From Cyathus striatus (Eukaryota > Basidiomycota > Agaricomycetes > Agaricales > Nidulariaceae), in NCBI GenBank assembly GCA_025738555.1, contig JAOVFP010000008.1:4898001-4962000 (forward strand): a DNA stretch of 64,000 nt, written 5' to 3'. The stretch's first letter is position 1; each line of letters starts with the position of its first letter. The position numbers and the translations under genes were made by a program. The notes beneath the pieces were generated by a model. That model was given only the letters and a program-made list of their open reading frames with translations, made no database searches and was not told where the DNA came from. Shown here one piece after another: positions 46,425-56,730 of this stretch.

Positions 46425-47758
46425 GCTGACTAATGCCAAGTTACACCATGCAATACGCCGATATACACCTTTGAAAGTCGATCCTTCGTTGGTACAGCGC
46501 AAAATATGCCAATAACGGAATGCCTTGCCAGTATTGTGCGAGGTGACCACCGTCGTGAACAGCGTCGGATAGAATCTTAAGAGAGTGCTGGGCGCGCGTT
46601 AAAGACAGCGTAAGCAATCGCGAATAAGAGCCCCCCAGAAAACACTCGACGAAAAGAAGGATATAACGACAAAAGCAGCCAGGACTGTGAATCCGGTTCT
46701 TGTTAGTGCTTCTCGTCACTGCCGCGGATGATGAGGAAGCTATTTTGACATGTTTACCATCGCCATTGTCCTCCTAGGCGCTCTCGGTGATTGCTCGGCA
46801 AGAGGTACTTATGCACTGGTTAAGTAATCTCTGATTAGGCTCCAGCGCTAACTACTTCTACAATCATACACTTAGACTCGAACACAACACTAGTGGAAGT
46901 ATATTTCCGCCTACGGCAATAGGGTCAACTTCTATACGGCACTAAATGCACTATACAAGTATACTGTATCATAGTTAGAATTACTATCATTAGTACTTGA
47001 TTAGTACAGTCATCCATCGCATAATGAAACACAACCATAATACAGTGCAACAGCACAAAGCATTTTGCATATAGCTCATCGAAATTATAGCCAATTTGGC
47101 TCATTCTTTTTCTGTTTTACACAAGCATTATTCTTAAATCTGTCTGTCAAGTTATAAAGCGCTGTACATTATTCTTCGTTATATAAAATGCATTACAATG
47201 TACAGAGACAACACCAAAAGCACCAGCATCAAAAAATAAGTGACCTAAAATCTGACATTCTGAAAATTTCTGTGCATATTTAAACTCACATATAAGTATC
47301 CACAGTCTATATCAACAGCTCAGAAAAGGTTTCATTGGAAAGAAACTGTTTTCATGGAAGATATTCATACATATATTACTTGATTAATCATTATGATGCC
47401 TTAATTCGGCTCGGTGTTGTACTATGTGATAATTGCCTAAAATCCAACATTTGGAAAGATATTTATGTGGAGAGCGCAAATCTAATCGTAGAGCATTTAA
47501 ACTTCACACAAGAGGAATTAATATGTTTGGTAATATGTACGTAAACTTATAGAGCGAACAGAGTTTTATAGTGTGTACAATTTATGGAACAAGATTTAGT
47601 GTTTCATTTGATGATGGGTGACTGTACATCTATTGGCATATTTCGCTGTAAGCCCCTGGAAATGACGATTGAATAAAAAGTGCTTGCTAGTTATATAGTA
47701 CATGTTAGCTCCGCATAAGTAGGTAGTGGTAATATTGTACTCACTGCTAAAATCTAAT
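46425..47758. other. Intergenic region, A/T-rich, no supported gene
   Basis: This is the ADA2 promoter side and the 3' flank of the MFS gene. From about 46860 to 47730 the sequence is clearly A/T-richer than its surroundings. The longest frame (47335-47544, +) has no motif. No transposon ends or repeats were recognised. Confidence 0.45.
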
Positions 47759-49570
47759 TTATTTCGGAACAAAACCCCACAGAATGAACATAGCTCCCAT
47801 CATTCCGAATAGTCTAAATTGTGAAATTACTCGTGTAATCACAGCAAGGAGGGAACTTACATGGGTTGCAAAGCACCAATTCCCGCTCTCGATGTTACTG
47901 TGCCCGTCACAAATGGGATTAGCGCCGATCCTGTTGTGCCAATTCCCGCCATCCAACCAATTGACCCTGTGAGCAACGTGGAATGGATAACGCGACCTGC
48001 ATGACTCATCACTATAGGGTATATGGGCCCCAAGCAGAACCCAACAAAGGAGACTGCTATGGCGCCTGCAAGGAGACTTGGCACTAGGTATACGACAAGT
48101 TCGAGTCTAAAAATACCGGGAAAGATGGTCAGTGGCTAAGTAAAAATGGAAGCCCAAATGATGGAATACCCAAGTGCAAGGAACATATATAGGTATACTG
48201 CGTGTTTATCTCCAACCTAGGTGAGATTTTAAAGTTGTTACCACGAAGTAATACGTTGTCAAAATAGACAAGCTCACCAGCTGAGTTACTGGCATCAGCG
48301 CAACTCGTCCAAGCGCCAACCCTGGTAATCAGTTCGACGATGGCGAGACTTGAAGATATGAGGACTAACCCGCGAAAAAACCACAAGAAATATACCCAGA
48401 CGACGATCCACCGTGTCGAATGTTAATGATATATGTCACAGTCCAGCCTTGGAGTAAGTACATCAGCAACATATAGAATAACCAGAAGTGCAAGTAAGGC
48501 GCACTTCCAATTGTTACTTCCACACCGACATAGCACATCAAAAATAGTGCCATTAAATGAACAGATTTTAGTCGAAGGATTTGCGAGAAGTGACTACTAT
48601 CATCTGGAATATCATCGCATGCATTAGCCGCCTGGCCGATTTCTGCAAGGCACTCTAGGGAACGTAATTATAGCACTATTCGAGGACAGGGAGAGGGCAC
48701 ACCATCCTGAGGCTTCAACCGAAATATTGCAATTAAAAGTAGTGTATTGATTAAACCCAGCCCTAAGGAAACGAGATAGTGAAAGGACCAATGTCTGATA
48801 TGGGAGAATTGAGTCGATATCAAGGGAGCAACGAGTGCACCAGCACCTATATCTAGTTACAACGGAAGTTAACCGTAATATTGCGAAGCGTACCGTAAAT
48901 AGCTTGCATGATTCCCATCTTCGTCGTTGCCTGGCGTTCAAGACTTGCTACGAAACCGTTAGCTTGTGCGTCTTGAATGGCCAATCCAAAGCCATTAATG
49001 AAACATGCTGTCACGAATACAGGAAAAGGAGGTGCAGGGGCTTGAATAGCGAATGCAATAAGTTGAAGGACGGAGCCTGAGATTCACTGGTTCATGCTCG
49101 ATGGCTTTAACAAAAATTACAGTTGTTACCTAAGACTATAACCTGTCCAAAAAGTTGGTACCGCCTGAACTCAGGCAAGGAGTGAACTCACATGTCCGAA
49201 ACCCAACCTATGCGTCATGGGGATATTGCACACGGCACCGACCACAAACCCCTACAGAAATGTGCGCATGAAGTAGGTAACGTCGCTCTGCAAGTTCACT
49301 CACGGCACACGTAAGAATAAAGAGAAGAGACACTGTTGTGAGCCCAACATTATAGTGATCTCGAATGCGGGGAAGAAGGGGCCCCGTTGTACCATCGTTC
49401 CATCCCGCTAAGAAGAGCGTTAAGCACAAAGGAATGAATTGAATCAAGGCGCGTCGGCGTTGTGACGCGGTGAGCTTTGTTACAGCGCACGCATCCTGCG
49501 ACGTGTTTCCTTTTTGCACAATGGGGGACTTGCCATCTGAAGAAGTAATTGAAGTAGGATCCAACGCCAT
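47759..49570 (-). CDS. MFS transporter, fucose-permease-like (FHS) type
   Basis: This is a twelve-helix membrane transporter. From ATG 49570 (MALDPTSITSSDG) a cytosolic tail leads to helix 1 with the group signature LAGWNDGTTGPLLPRI, then ALVTTV-like helix 2 and GFVVGAVCNIPMTHRLGFG. Later exons include VFVTACFINGFGLAIQDAQANGF (helix 4 and loop), and the carboxy half AVSFVGFCLGPIYPIVMSHAGR, SIGWMAGIGTTGSALIPFVTGTV and a final helix FGMMGAMFILWGFVP. The NDGTTGPLLP and GPIYP motifs are typical of the basidiomycete FHS-like transporters related to yeast BSC6; their substrates are mostly unknown. About ten short introns. Substrate not predicted. Confidence 0.87.
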
Positions 49571-50141
49571 GTAGAACCATATACTAGTTGGATGGTTTAA
49601 ATAATACCCATGGAAGTCGAGTAGTCATCTATAAGAATGAGTCACTTAGTCATTTGACCTGCTTATGAAGGAGAGAGTCAGGTAACGATGCAGTCATGTG
49701 TATAAGAATAATAGGAAGAAGGAACATCATCCGGAATCGGAGGAAGAATGACATTGATGTACAACAGCAGTTCTTGAAGTCTATCCTGAAGCCGAAGTAG
49801 AATGAAGGGAGACACGCGGTCAACTGCTCGAATCCGAAATCCTTACTAGATATATTCAAGCGAAGCGCTGAGTAGGTATGCTCCGTCGCGGTCGAATGAA
49901 GAGAAGTGAGAATGCACCAGTCTCACCTCATCTTCACGAAATTCTCAACGTCGCAGAATAGTATTTTTGGAAGTCATATTACATCTTCTGCGACTGTATA
50001 CATGGAATCTAAGCATTAAAAGAACCGAGTGAGTGGAGATGCATGAAAAACGCCAGTAGGATAAAGCAGAAGAAAATGAGATTGTTCGCGTCCATTGTAT
50101 TTTGTCGGTTAAGCTTCTCCATTGGATGCATTTTCATGAGA
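49571..50141. other. Intergenic region, no supported gene
   Basis: The MFS promoter and TIM17 3' flank lie here. Only short motif-free frames occur. Confidence 0.45.
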
Positions 50142-50936
50142 TTAAGCCATGAGAGGTGTATAAAACGAATATAAAAACAGAGCGGGTGATAGATATAATA
50201 TAGTGTGTGCGGGTGTGCCTGTGATGATGTAATGTCTACTGTGGGATGGGAGATGTAGATGACGGCGCCGATCCAGGTACTAAGACAAACGATGGTGAGG
50301 ATACCAAGTAGTAGCGAGACAAAAGAGCTTACATGGTGCCATTTGTGGCCTTTGGCCTTCGCTGAACACCCGCGACACGAGAACACCGACACCCTCGAAG
50401 ACACCGAGAAGGATACCGCAAGCAATGGCGGATCCTAAGGCAGATCTTGGACCGCCTAAGAAGGTAAGAACGAGACGCAAATCTCGTAGGAAACAAAAAG
50501 GACATACTTCGTGCGGCCAAGCAACCACCGGTCAAGAAGCCAGACATGATGGCATTCCAGGGATCTTCTTTCTGCCGCCAGCCCTTAATGGCACAGTCGA
50601 AAGTTGAGAACATGCCTCCCCAGACACCGAAGTTGCCACCTGTGACGGGTGCTCGTGCCTTTATGGAGGAGACGGCGCCGATGAAACGCTCTCCCTGGAC
50701 GAAAGTGTCGGGGTGACAACGCAGAATATAGAGTAAGAAGAACGTACCCTAGGAGAGTTTCTTGCACCTTTTATACCGTGCCAGATACCACCACCGACGG
50801 CACCCATAGCGAATGCACCACCAAAATCGTTAAGAATGACCCATGGGCTGGGGAAAGAAAGAGATGAGTGATGGGTGTGCGAGAGAGGAAGGCAGAGGAA
50901 ATACCAGGGATCGCGGGTATGGTCAGCATGGGACAT
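50142..50936 (-). CDS. TIM17: Mitochondrial import translocase subunit Tim17
   Basis: This is an inner-membrane channel subunit of the TIM23 presequence translocase. From ATG 50936: [10 protein letters not shown] then, after an intron, [20 protein letters not shown], a textbook Tim17 start with the early negative residues and the paired Cys position. Next come [60 protein letters not shown], the third helix, then [21 protein letters not shown]. The frame up to QRPQMAP is certain. Beyond it, a 53 nt GTAAGC...TTAG intron would extend the protein to a stop at 50142 with an unusual Arg/His-rich then hydrophobic tail; without splicing the stop is at 50280. Which end is used is unclear. Divergent from the zf-4CXXC_R1 gene, 241 bp. 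Confidence 0.92.
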
Positions 50937-51177
50937 GGTCTATAGATAGGGAAGGGAGGCAGCGAGGGAGGGGGCAGATGACGAGGCGGTGGCAGACGAG
51001 GCAGAGTATTGTCAATGTGAAGAACTGGTGTGAAACTTTTTTTGCACCCCGCACGTGTCTGGGGACAGATCACGTGTTTTTGAACGCGGTGGGTGTTTGT
51101 TGACTTAGAAATAAAAGAAGAAACAAAAGTAAAACTTGATTTGCGTCTTTTCAGTTGCCAGTTATTTAACAAAGGAG
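50937..51177. promoter_or_regulatory. Divergent promoter, TIM17 / zf-4CXXC_R1 gene
   Basis: The 241 bp between two head-to-head start codons must hold both promoters. The TIM17 side (about 50940-51010) is purine-rich on the + strand, that is pyrimidine-rich on its coding strand. Confidence 0.4.
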
Positions 51178-53751
51178 ATGCCCAGCGACCCCATCCCCAA
51201 TCGATCCCGCCGCTTCTCTCAGGTCTACGTCGACATCCCCATCCGCCTCTCCTCCTCTCCCTCCGCAAACTCACCCCATCCCCACGTGCCCCTCACTTCC
51301 CCCGCATCCTGAAAGAAAACACGCCCCTCCACCCTCCTTTTCCTCCCACTATGCTCCATCTCTCCTCCTCCAACCCCCCTCTCAAGCGCAAGCTCGACAA
51401 CGACGCGCCTCCCGCCTCTGCGAAGAAGCAGAAACACGCTTCAGCGTCCACCCCGGTCCTAAACGGCACAACCCTCAAATTCAAGCCCTCAAAGTCTTCA
51501 GCGTCCGCCACACCACAGCTCACACCCATGGCCAACGCCTCAGACGACTACCCACATGGATTCATTTATTGTCACCAGTGCTGTAAGAAGCGTGATGTTC
51601 GCGGTATGTTTACCATGACCTCATACCTATGTGCTGGCCTTCCTCATGCTCCACCCCAGACTCTCTTCACTGTACATATCTATTGCGATATACCACCACA
51701 AAGGACAAGCGCACTAGGGAGAAACGCTGCATCAATAAATTCTGTAGGGCTTGTTTGAAAAACCGCTACGGCGAAGATCTCGACTACATTCGCGCCACAA
51801 CCAATGGAAAGAGAAAAGATGCCGATCATATAGAAGGCGCAGGATACATTTTTACGTGCGCAAGGCATTTTTTCTCCTTATTCTACTGTTCACTGACTTG
51901 AGCGCTTCAGGTGCCCGAGGTGTCGAGATATGTGCAATTGCCCCAAGTGCCGCAAGATAAAGGGTCTCGAGCCTATAGGGTACGTCAACTTATCATGTCC
52001 TTTTGCGTCTTTCTAAATCCTCTTCAGAAGCCTCACGACCAAGAAAACCCCAGAAGAACAAGAGTCTGCGAAAGCCAAATCAGGAAAGGCGAAAGCTCAA
52101 CCTGCGTCATCCAAGTCAAAATCCAAGCCAAAACCTCTTCCACTTATCCATTGGACATCACTGTATTCCAGTCTTACACAGGAAGAGGCAGAAGACCGTT
52201 TCCTCATCCGCGAGTTCCTCCTACGCTTTGCTCCCATCATGGATCCGCCACCTACTAAGGCCGCTCTGGAAGAATTAGAGAACGTTGCGGGAAGGAAAAA
52301 AAACCGCGACGAGGACAGAGAAATGGAAGATTGGGTGAGCGAAATGTGTGCGAAATGTGTTATCATGGGGCTGCTTGGATTAGTCGCGGATGCCTCACCG
52401 AAGAACATTCAACAGGTAAGTTTGTTCCGAGTTGAAATAATCCAGCTAATTCTGAATCTCTACAGCATATTGAAGTCGCACTGAAAGAGCTCAAGGGTGT
52501 AGGAGTCAATCTAAGTAGGATATGGAGTATACTTGCCACTCTGCGCGAAGCCTTGATCAATCCTCCTGGGACATCCTCATCTTCGTCGTCCAAGTTCGAG
52601 CTCGAGTTTTCCTTCCCTGATCCTCTACCCCCACCAGTAGTAACGATGGCGTACAATACACGACACAAACAGAATGGACAAGAAGGAGTTTTGCATGTTA
52701 CGCATACCGCCCAGCTGATACCTATCATTATGTCTCTTATTAAATCAGTCACCGACACGGAGGTCATCCGTGACGAGATAGAGCGTGGCGTGAAAGAAGG
52801 CAAAGACGCCGTTCGAGACGCAAGAGAGGGCATGAAGAAGGAAAATGATAGGTGGGAGCTAGTCCGCAAGACACTCGAGGACGCGTCAAAGGACAGGTCG
52901 GTAGCACCTATTGTAAGTCCCCTTTTAACTCCCTTTGTTCTCATCGAAGACTGACCCGGAATTTATAGAACAAACTCAAACGCGAAACGCACAAGCTCCA
53001 GCTTCTCAACTTCGAAAATGCACTCAAAGTTCTTATGCCCGGTTTTGCACCGCGTTTTCAGCCGCTCGGTAGGGATACCGAAGGACGTGTGTACTATGCC
53101 CTTACACCCGGCGTTGGAGAGCGCGAGGCTGCTTTAGAGTTTCTGGTGAACAGTCTGATGGATCCTAAACAGAAGGCGAAAACGAAGAAGAAGGATAGGG
53201 TGTTATCTCCTGAGGAGCGAAGCGAGATGAGGGAGTGGTCTTGGTTCCTTGCCGTTTGGGGCTGTAAACCCGAAGAAGCAAGGATTAATGGCCATGTGAA
53301 TGGAAATGGTAGATCACATACAAATGTTGATCATGAAGATAGCGAAGATGATGAAGATGGTGAAGACCAGGAAGAAGATGAAGATGCAGAGCAATGGTGG
53401 GGCTTCTGGGAGCCTGGGGAGATCCACAAAGTAGCAGAGTGGATTCGAATCAAAGGTGGTCTGGAGGATGCGGATGAGGAAGATACCACGACCATGAACG
53501 GAACCAAAAGGAAGTCATTCAAGCAAACCCCTGCTTCTGTTATGGTTGTCCCTGATACACCAAGCGAAGAACAACTCAAAGAACTTGTTAAGAGCCTGGA
53601 AGACTATGCGTCTTCGTTGGAATGGCGTATGAGGGAGGATAAGTATGGTGCAATGGAGCTTGCGAAGGCTCAGGCGGTCGCCGCTGAGAAGGCCGAGGCC
53701 CAGGCTAAGAGAAAGTCCACTGGTGGCTCCGTTTCTGCCAATGGACGATAA
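51178..53751 (+). CDS. Nuclear zf-4CXXC_R1 / WHIM-like protein (possible frame break near the start)
   Basis: This is a likely chromatin-associated protein. After a disordered Lys/Ser-rich part, the zinc-finger domain reads YCHQCCKKRD, CTYL, KRCINKFCRACLKNRYGEDL and, after an intron, RCPRCRDMCNCPKCRKIKGL, the cysteine-pair pattern of zf-4CXXC_R1 (as in CDCA7/MAOA-repressor R1). The rest resembles DDT/WHIM remodeller proteins: REFLLRFAPIMDPPP, SEMCAKCVIMGLLGLV, then a WHIM/WSD-like FQPLGRDTEGRVYYALTPG and FWEPGEIHKVAEWI. The ATG at 51178 opens MPSDPIPNRSRRFSQVYVDI, which looks like a genuine amino end, but this frame stops at about 51310. The continuing frame (LRKLTP..., LKENTPL, PPLKRKLD) is a different phase, with no fitting intron. 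Either one base is wrong here or translation begins at the ATG near 51351. Confidence 0.85.
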
Positions 53752-54036
53752 TCTTTTTTCCTGACCAGCATTGTTTTTTTTATCACTCAATAACTCATAC
53801 CATTATCACATCGATGTTTTCTACATTGATATTTGTTTTCATTTTCATTATCCCTCTAGAACTAGTTGCTCTTTCTAGATACCTAATATCTTTTTTGGCG
53901 GGAAATGTCTGAAGCATTTTAGATTTGCTAATTATCATAGTTCTGCACTTTTGGCATTTAAAATATACAATATCACAAGATCGACCAGAAACGCGGTTGT
54001 TTGTTTGAACTTGATGCAGCGACAAACTGTTAAACG

Positions 54037-54648
54037 TTATCCTGCAAAGGTAGAGGGGAGAGTCATTTTACGACAAAACAGGTCTGCAAGGTCATCAGGC
54101 GCTGAAGGTCTTTCGGTACACAGTGACAATTGTTTCGCTAGACGCGTCGCTAGGACATGTTTGCACTATACAACGAACGCATCAGCCCAACTTATTGTTA
54201 GAATGAGTGATCCAAATTGAGATTCACCATGACAGCAGATTCTTCCGCCAGCACTATGCGAGAAAATGCGGGACATGAACAATAGAACGGAATACGTGCC
54301 GTTCTCAGATCCAAGAATACACTGTAAGTTGCTGTGGAACCAAGAACTTCGTATTCAGTATGGCCCCATGGCGTTGTGTAATGTATTACTGTACTAAAAG
54401 ATTTAGGCAGGCTTTGGAGAAAGATATGGCACGACGACCTATTTCCCCGGTCGATGAGGTCAAGAGCAGCAATAACGAGGTTCTCTGAAAAGATGGTGCG
54501 TAGTTGCAGAAGTGTGTTATCCGAAACTATGATGGCCCATGGAGGTTTAATAGGCTCGGTTTGTGGAAGGATAACGACACGAACGTTCTTGTGCCCCAAC
54601 GGATTCTAATATAGCGTCTACGATAGGGAGGAAGTCCACGATTGTCAT
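54037..54648 (-). CDS. SWIM zinc-finger protein, Sws1/ZSWIM7-like
   Basis: This is a probable partner of Rad51 paralogues (Shu-type complex) in homologous recombination. From ATG 54648: MTIVDFLPIVDAILESVGAQE, then a 57 nt intron (GTTCGT...ATAG), LSDNTLLQLRTIFSENLVIAA and LDLIDRGN, a second intron, STVIHYTTPWGHTEYEVLGS, TYSVFLDL, and the SWIM motif in two exons: CSCPAF...EESAVM, then CKHVLATRLAKQLSL. The C-x-C ... C-x-H ligands are therefore all present only after splicing. The last exon ends PSTFAG at 54037. About 155 residues, normal for ZSWIM7. Read without introns the gene looks like a shorter frame lacking the second half of the finger, so automated annotation may miss it. Confidence 0.85.
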
Positions 54649-55234
54649 TTGCGAGGGAGTCTGCTAGAGTCTGCTGCGCGAATTTGTGTAGGAGTCATGT
54701 AGATCGTTTATCTACTGTCCCTGTATGGAAGAAACCATCACCCCCGGTCACGCAAAATGTAGCCAAAGTAGAACCAACTGAAATTTCACTACACCAGCGA
54801 GCAAGAACATAAATAAAATAACCATGCCTACAAAGTTTCAAGTTCAAGTTCTATATAACTAAATAATATACTCATTCACCTCCTTACAGTTAAGTAGTAC
54901 GCTTACCAGGTTCAGGTCCAATAGCAGCGATGACAAGTGGCAAATTTGCGGAACGATGAGCGACATACCGATCACTACATCGTATACATACAATGCCAGG
55001 GCACAGTATAGAACTTTACACGCTACTCTATACATCTCGGAACTGACTGAACTCTTCTGCTGCAAACTAAAGAAATGTTTCCCAGACAACTAGAAACATG
55101 CCACTAACCTTCTACGACCAAGATAATTGGCTTAAATTTAATGTTGTTCCATATAATACACATTAGACAACGGAGGTATACATCCAGGGGATCCCTGTTA
55201 AGAGTGAATTAGCAAAATATGAAAGGTGCACCAC
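54649..55234. other. Intergenic region, nothing recognised
   Basis: This is the upstream flank of the SWIM-finger gene and downstream flank of the WBP4-like gene. No supported frame. Confidence 0.5.
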
Positions 55235-56449
55235 TCATATCTGACGTCGACCTCTCCCTGTACCGGTGGGTGCTTTCCGCTTACGGAACAAAGCCCCTCC
55301 TCCCCCAGCTTCAGACTCGAGAGGAGGAAGAGGCGGAGATATATCTTCCTCTTTCTTCACTGCATCATTGTCTCCTTCCTTCACTTCCATCGCTCCGTCA
55401 GTACCTTCCATTTTGACTTCTTTTGATCCTTCAGCCTGTGATGAAATACCAAGAGAACCAGGAGCTTTCTCTTTCTTCGCCTCCCTCGCTTCCTGCGGTG
55501 CACCCCACTGAACCTTTGTCCACTTCGATTCAAATGTCGATCCTGAAGACGCAGCATCCCCCGCTTCACTATCCTTCCCCTTTCCCTTTTCTTCGGTTTC
55601 AAGCGGAATAGATCTAAGCTGGATAGTTGTCCATTTCGGTAGCTCCACGTCCTGCTGTGTGGAAGACAGGCTGGATGGAGCGGCAGGAGACTCGGGTTGT
55701 ATGGATGGAGTATCTGTAGGTTCTTCCTTCTTCCTAAGTTTTATAGGAATTAGCCCTGGGTCGTATATATCACCCAAGCCTGGTGCGATAGTCTTCTTTC
55801 TTAACTTGAATGTGCGTGCATCTTCCTCCACAGGTGGAGCCTCTGCTTCTCTTTTCATGCCCACTGCTGCAATATCAGTACCTTCTCCGACACTGTGTCC
55901 TTCGGGCTGGGGTGTTCCACTCTTGGAAGTTGATGCGCCTGGTGGTGGTGTGATGACATGCCATTCACCGGCGACACCTTGAGAACGACGCATTTCGGCT
56001 TCGGCAGCAAGACGTTCTGCATCTGGGTCAGTGTAGCCGAGGGATTCAGCAGTAGTATAGTTGGAATAAGGGTTGGAGGGCTTGGGGGGTGGTTTTCGGG
56101 CTGGCGTGGACGCTGAAGGTTCGCTAGAGGCAGAGGTGAGTGTTGCATGGCCTGCACTTACGTCTTGAGAGAAGGCAGCTTGGGCAGCCTAGGCGTGAGG
56201 TGAACAAGGAAAGGAGGCGAAAGCAGAGAAAGGACGCACGCGCTCTACCCTGGCCATCTCGCGCCTTTCTTCGTCCAAGTCTTTCTTCCTCTTCTCGCCA
56301 GCCTTGTAGATGCCGCGAATGTAGCGCTCGAGGTTTCCCTTGTGCCTGAGGCCATTTTCATGCTGCTGGCGAGAAGGAGCGTCGTCTGCAATGTATATGT
56401 CGCAGTACTTGCAGAAATACTTTTTCTTTGAAACCCAGTATTCACTCAT
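55235..56449 (-). CDS. U1-type (matrin) zinc-finger protein, WBP4/FBP21-like
   Basis: This is a likely spliceosome-associated protein. The start at 56449 gives MSEYWVSKKKYFCKYCDIYI, then DDAPSRQQHENGLRHKGNL: a U1/matrin-type finger with C-x2-C and H-x5-H at about residues 11-43, as in WBP4 (FBP21) and U1-C. The helical part YIRGIYKAGEKRKKDLDEE and one intron (GTGCGT...CTAG) follow. The rest is disordered with repeated Lys/Glu clusters, KLRKK motifs (twice) and WTTIQLR / WTKVQWG repeats, ending GRGRRQI at 55235. The WW domains of animal WBP4 are not visible, as usual in fungal relatives. The ATG 42 nt upstream would add a non-conserved extension. About 385 residues. Confidence 0.82.
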
Positions 56450-56730
56450 GATGAGGGGAGGTGGACGGTGTGACGTGACAGCGACGGGCAAAAGGAGTGA
56501 CGTGACAGAGATAAGATGACGGCATGCTCAAGACAATGTTTCCCGGGTCTCCAATGCTACTATGTCCACTGCCAGCAGCCTTCTTTCTTTCCCAACCTTC
56601 TTTCTTATCAGACACTGACATGATCACATGAACTTGCCACAGAATCACGCGCATTATCTTATTACTTTAATACTTATCTCCCCCTTCCCTGCTCTGATTT
56701 TGGCCCAAGTTTGGATCGCCCTTTCTCATC
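56450..56730. promoter_or_regulatory. Divergent promoter, WBP4-like / SLC49-like MFS gene
   Basis: The 281 bp between head-to-head start codons. A tandem of GTGACGTGACAG-like units lies on the + strand near 56470-56505 and resembles CRE/ATF-type (TGACGT) sites: TGACGTGAC occurs twice, about 28 bp apart. Confidence 0.45.

Noticed and set aside
50009..50425. 138-codon minus-strand frame overlapping the Tim17 3' region
   Set aside because: It runs through the last Tim17 exon in another phase; the Tim17 frame is far better supported by conserved motifs.
55828..56157. Possible GTAAGT...CTAG intron (38 nt) in the WBP4-like gene
   Set aside because: Removing it shifts the frame into an early stop, while reading through keeps the long frame; it is also shorter than the other introns.
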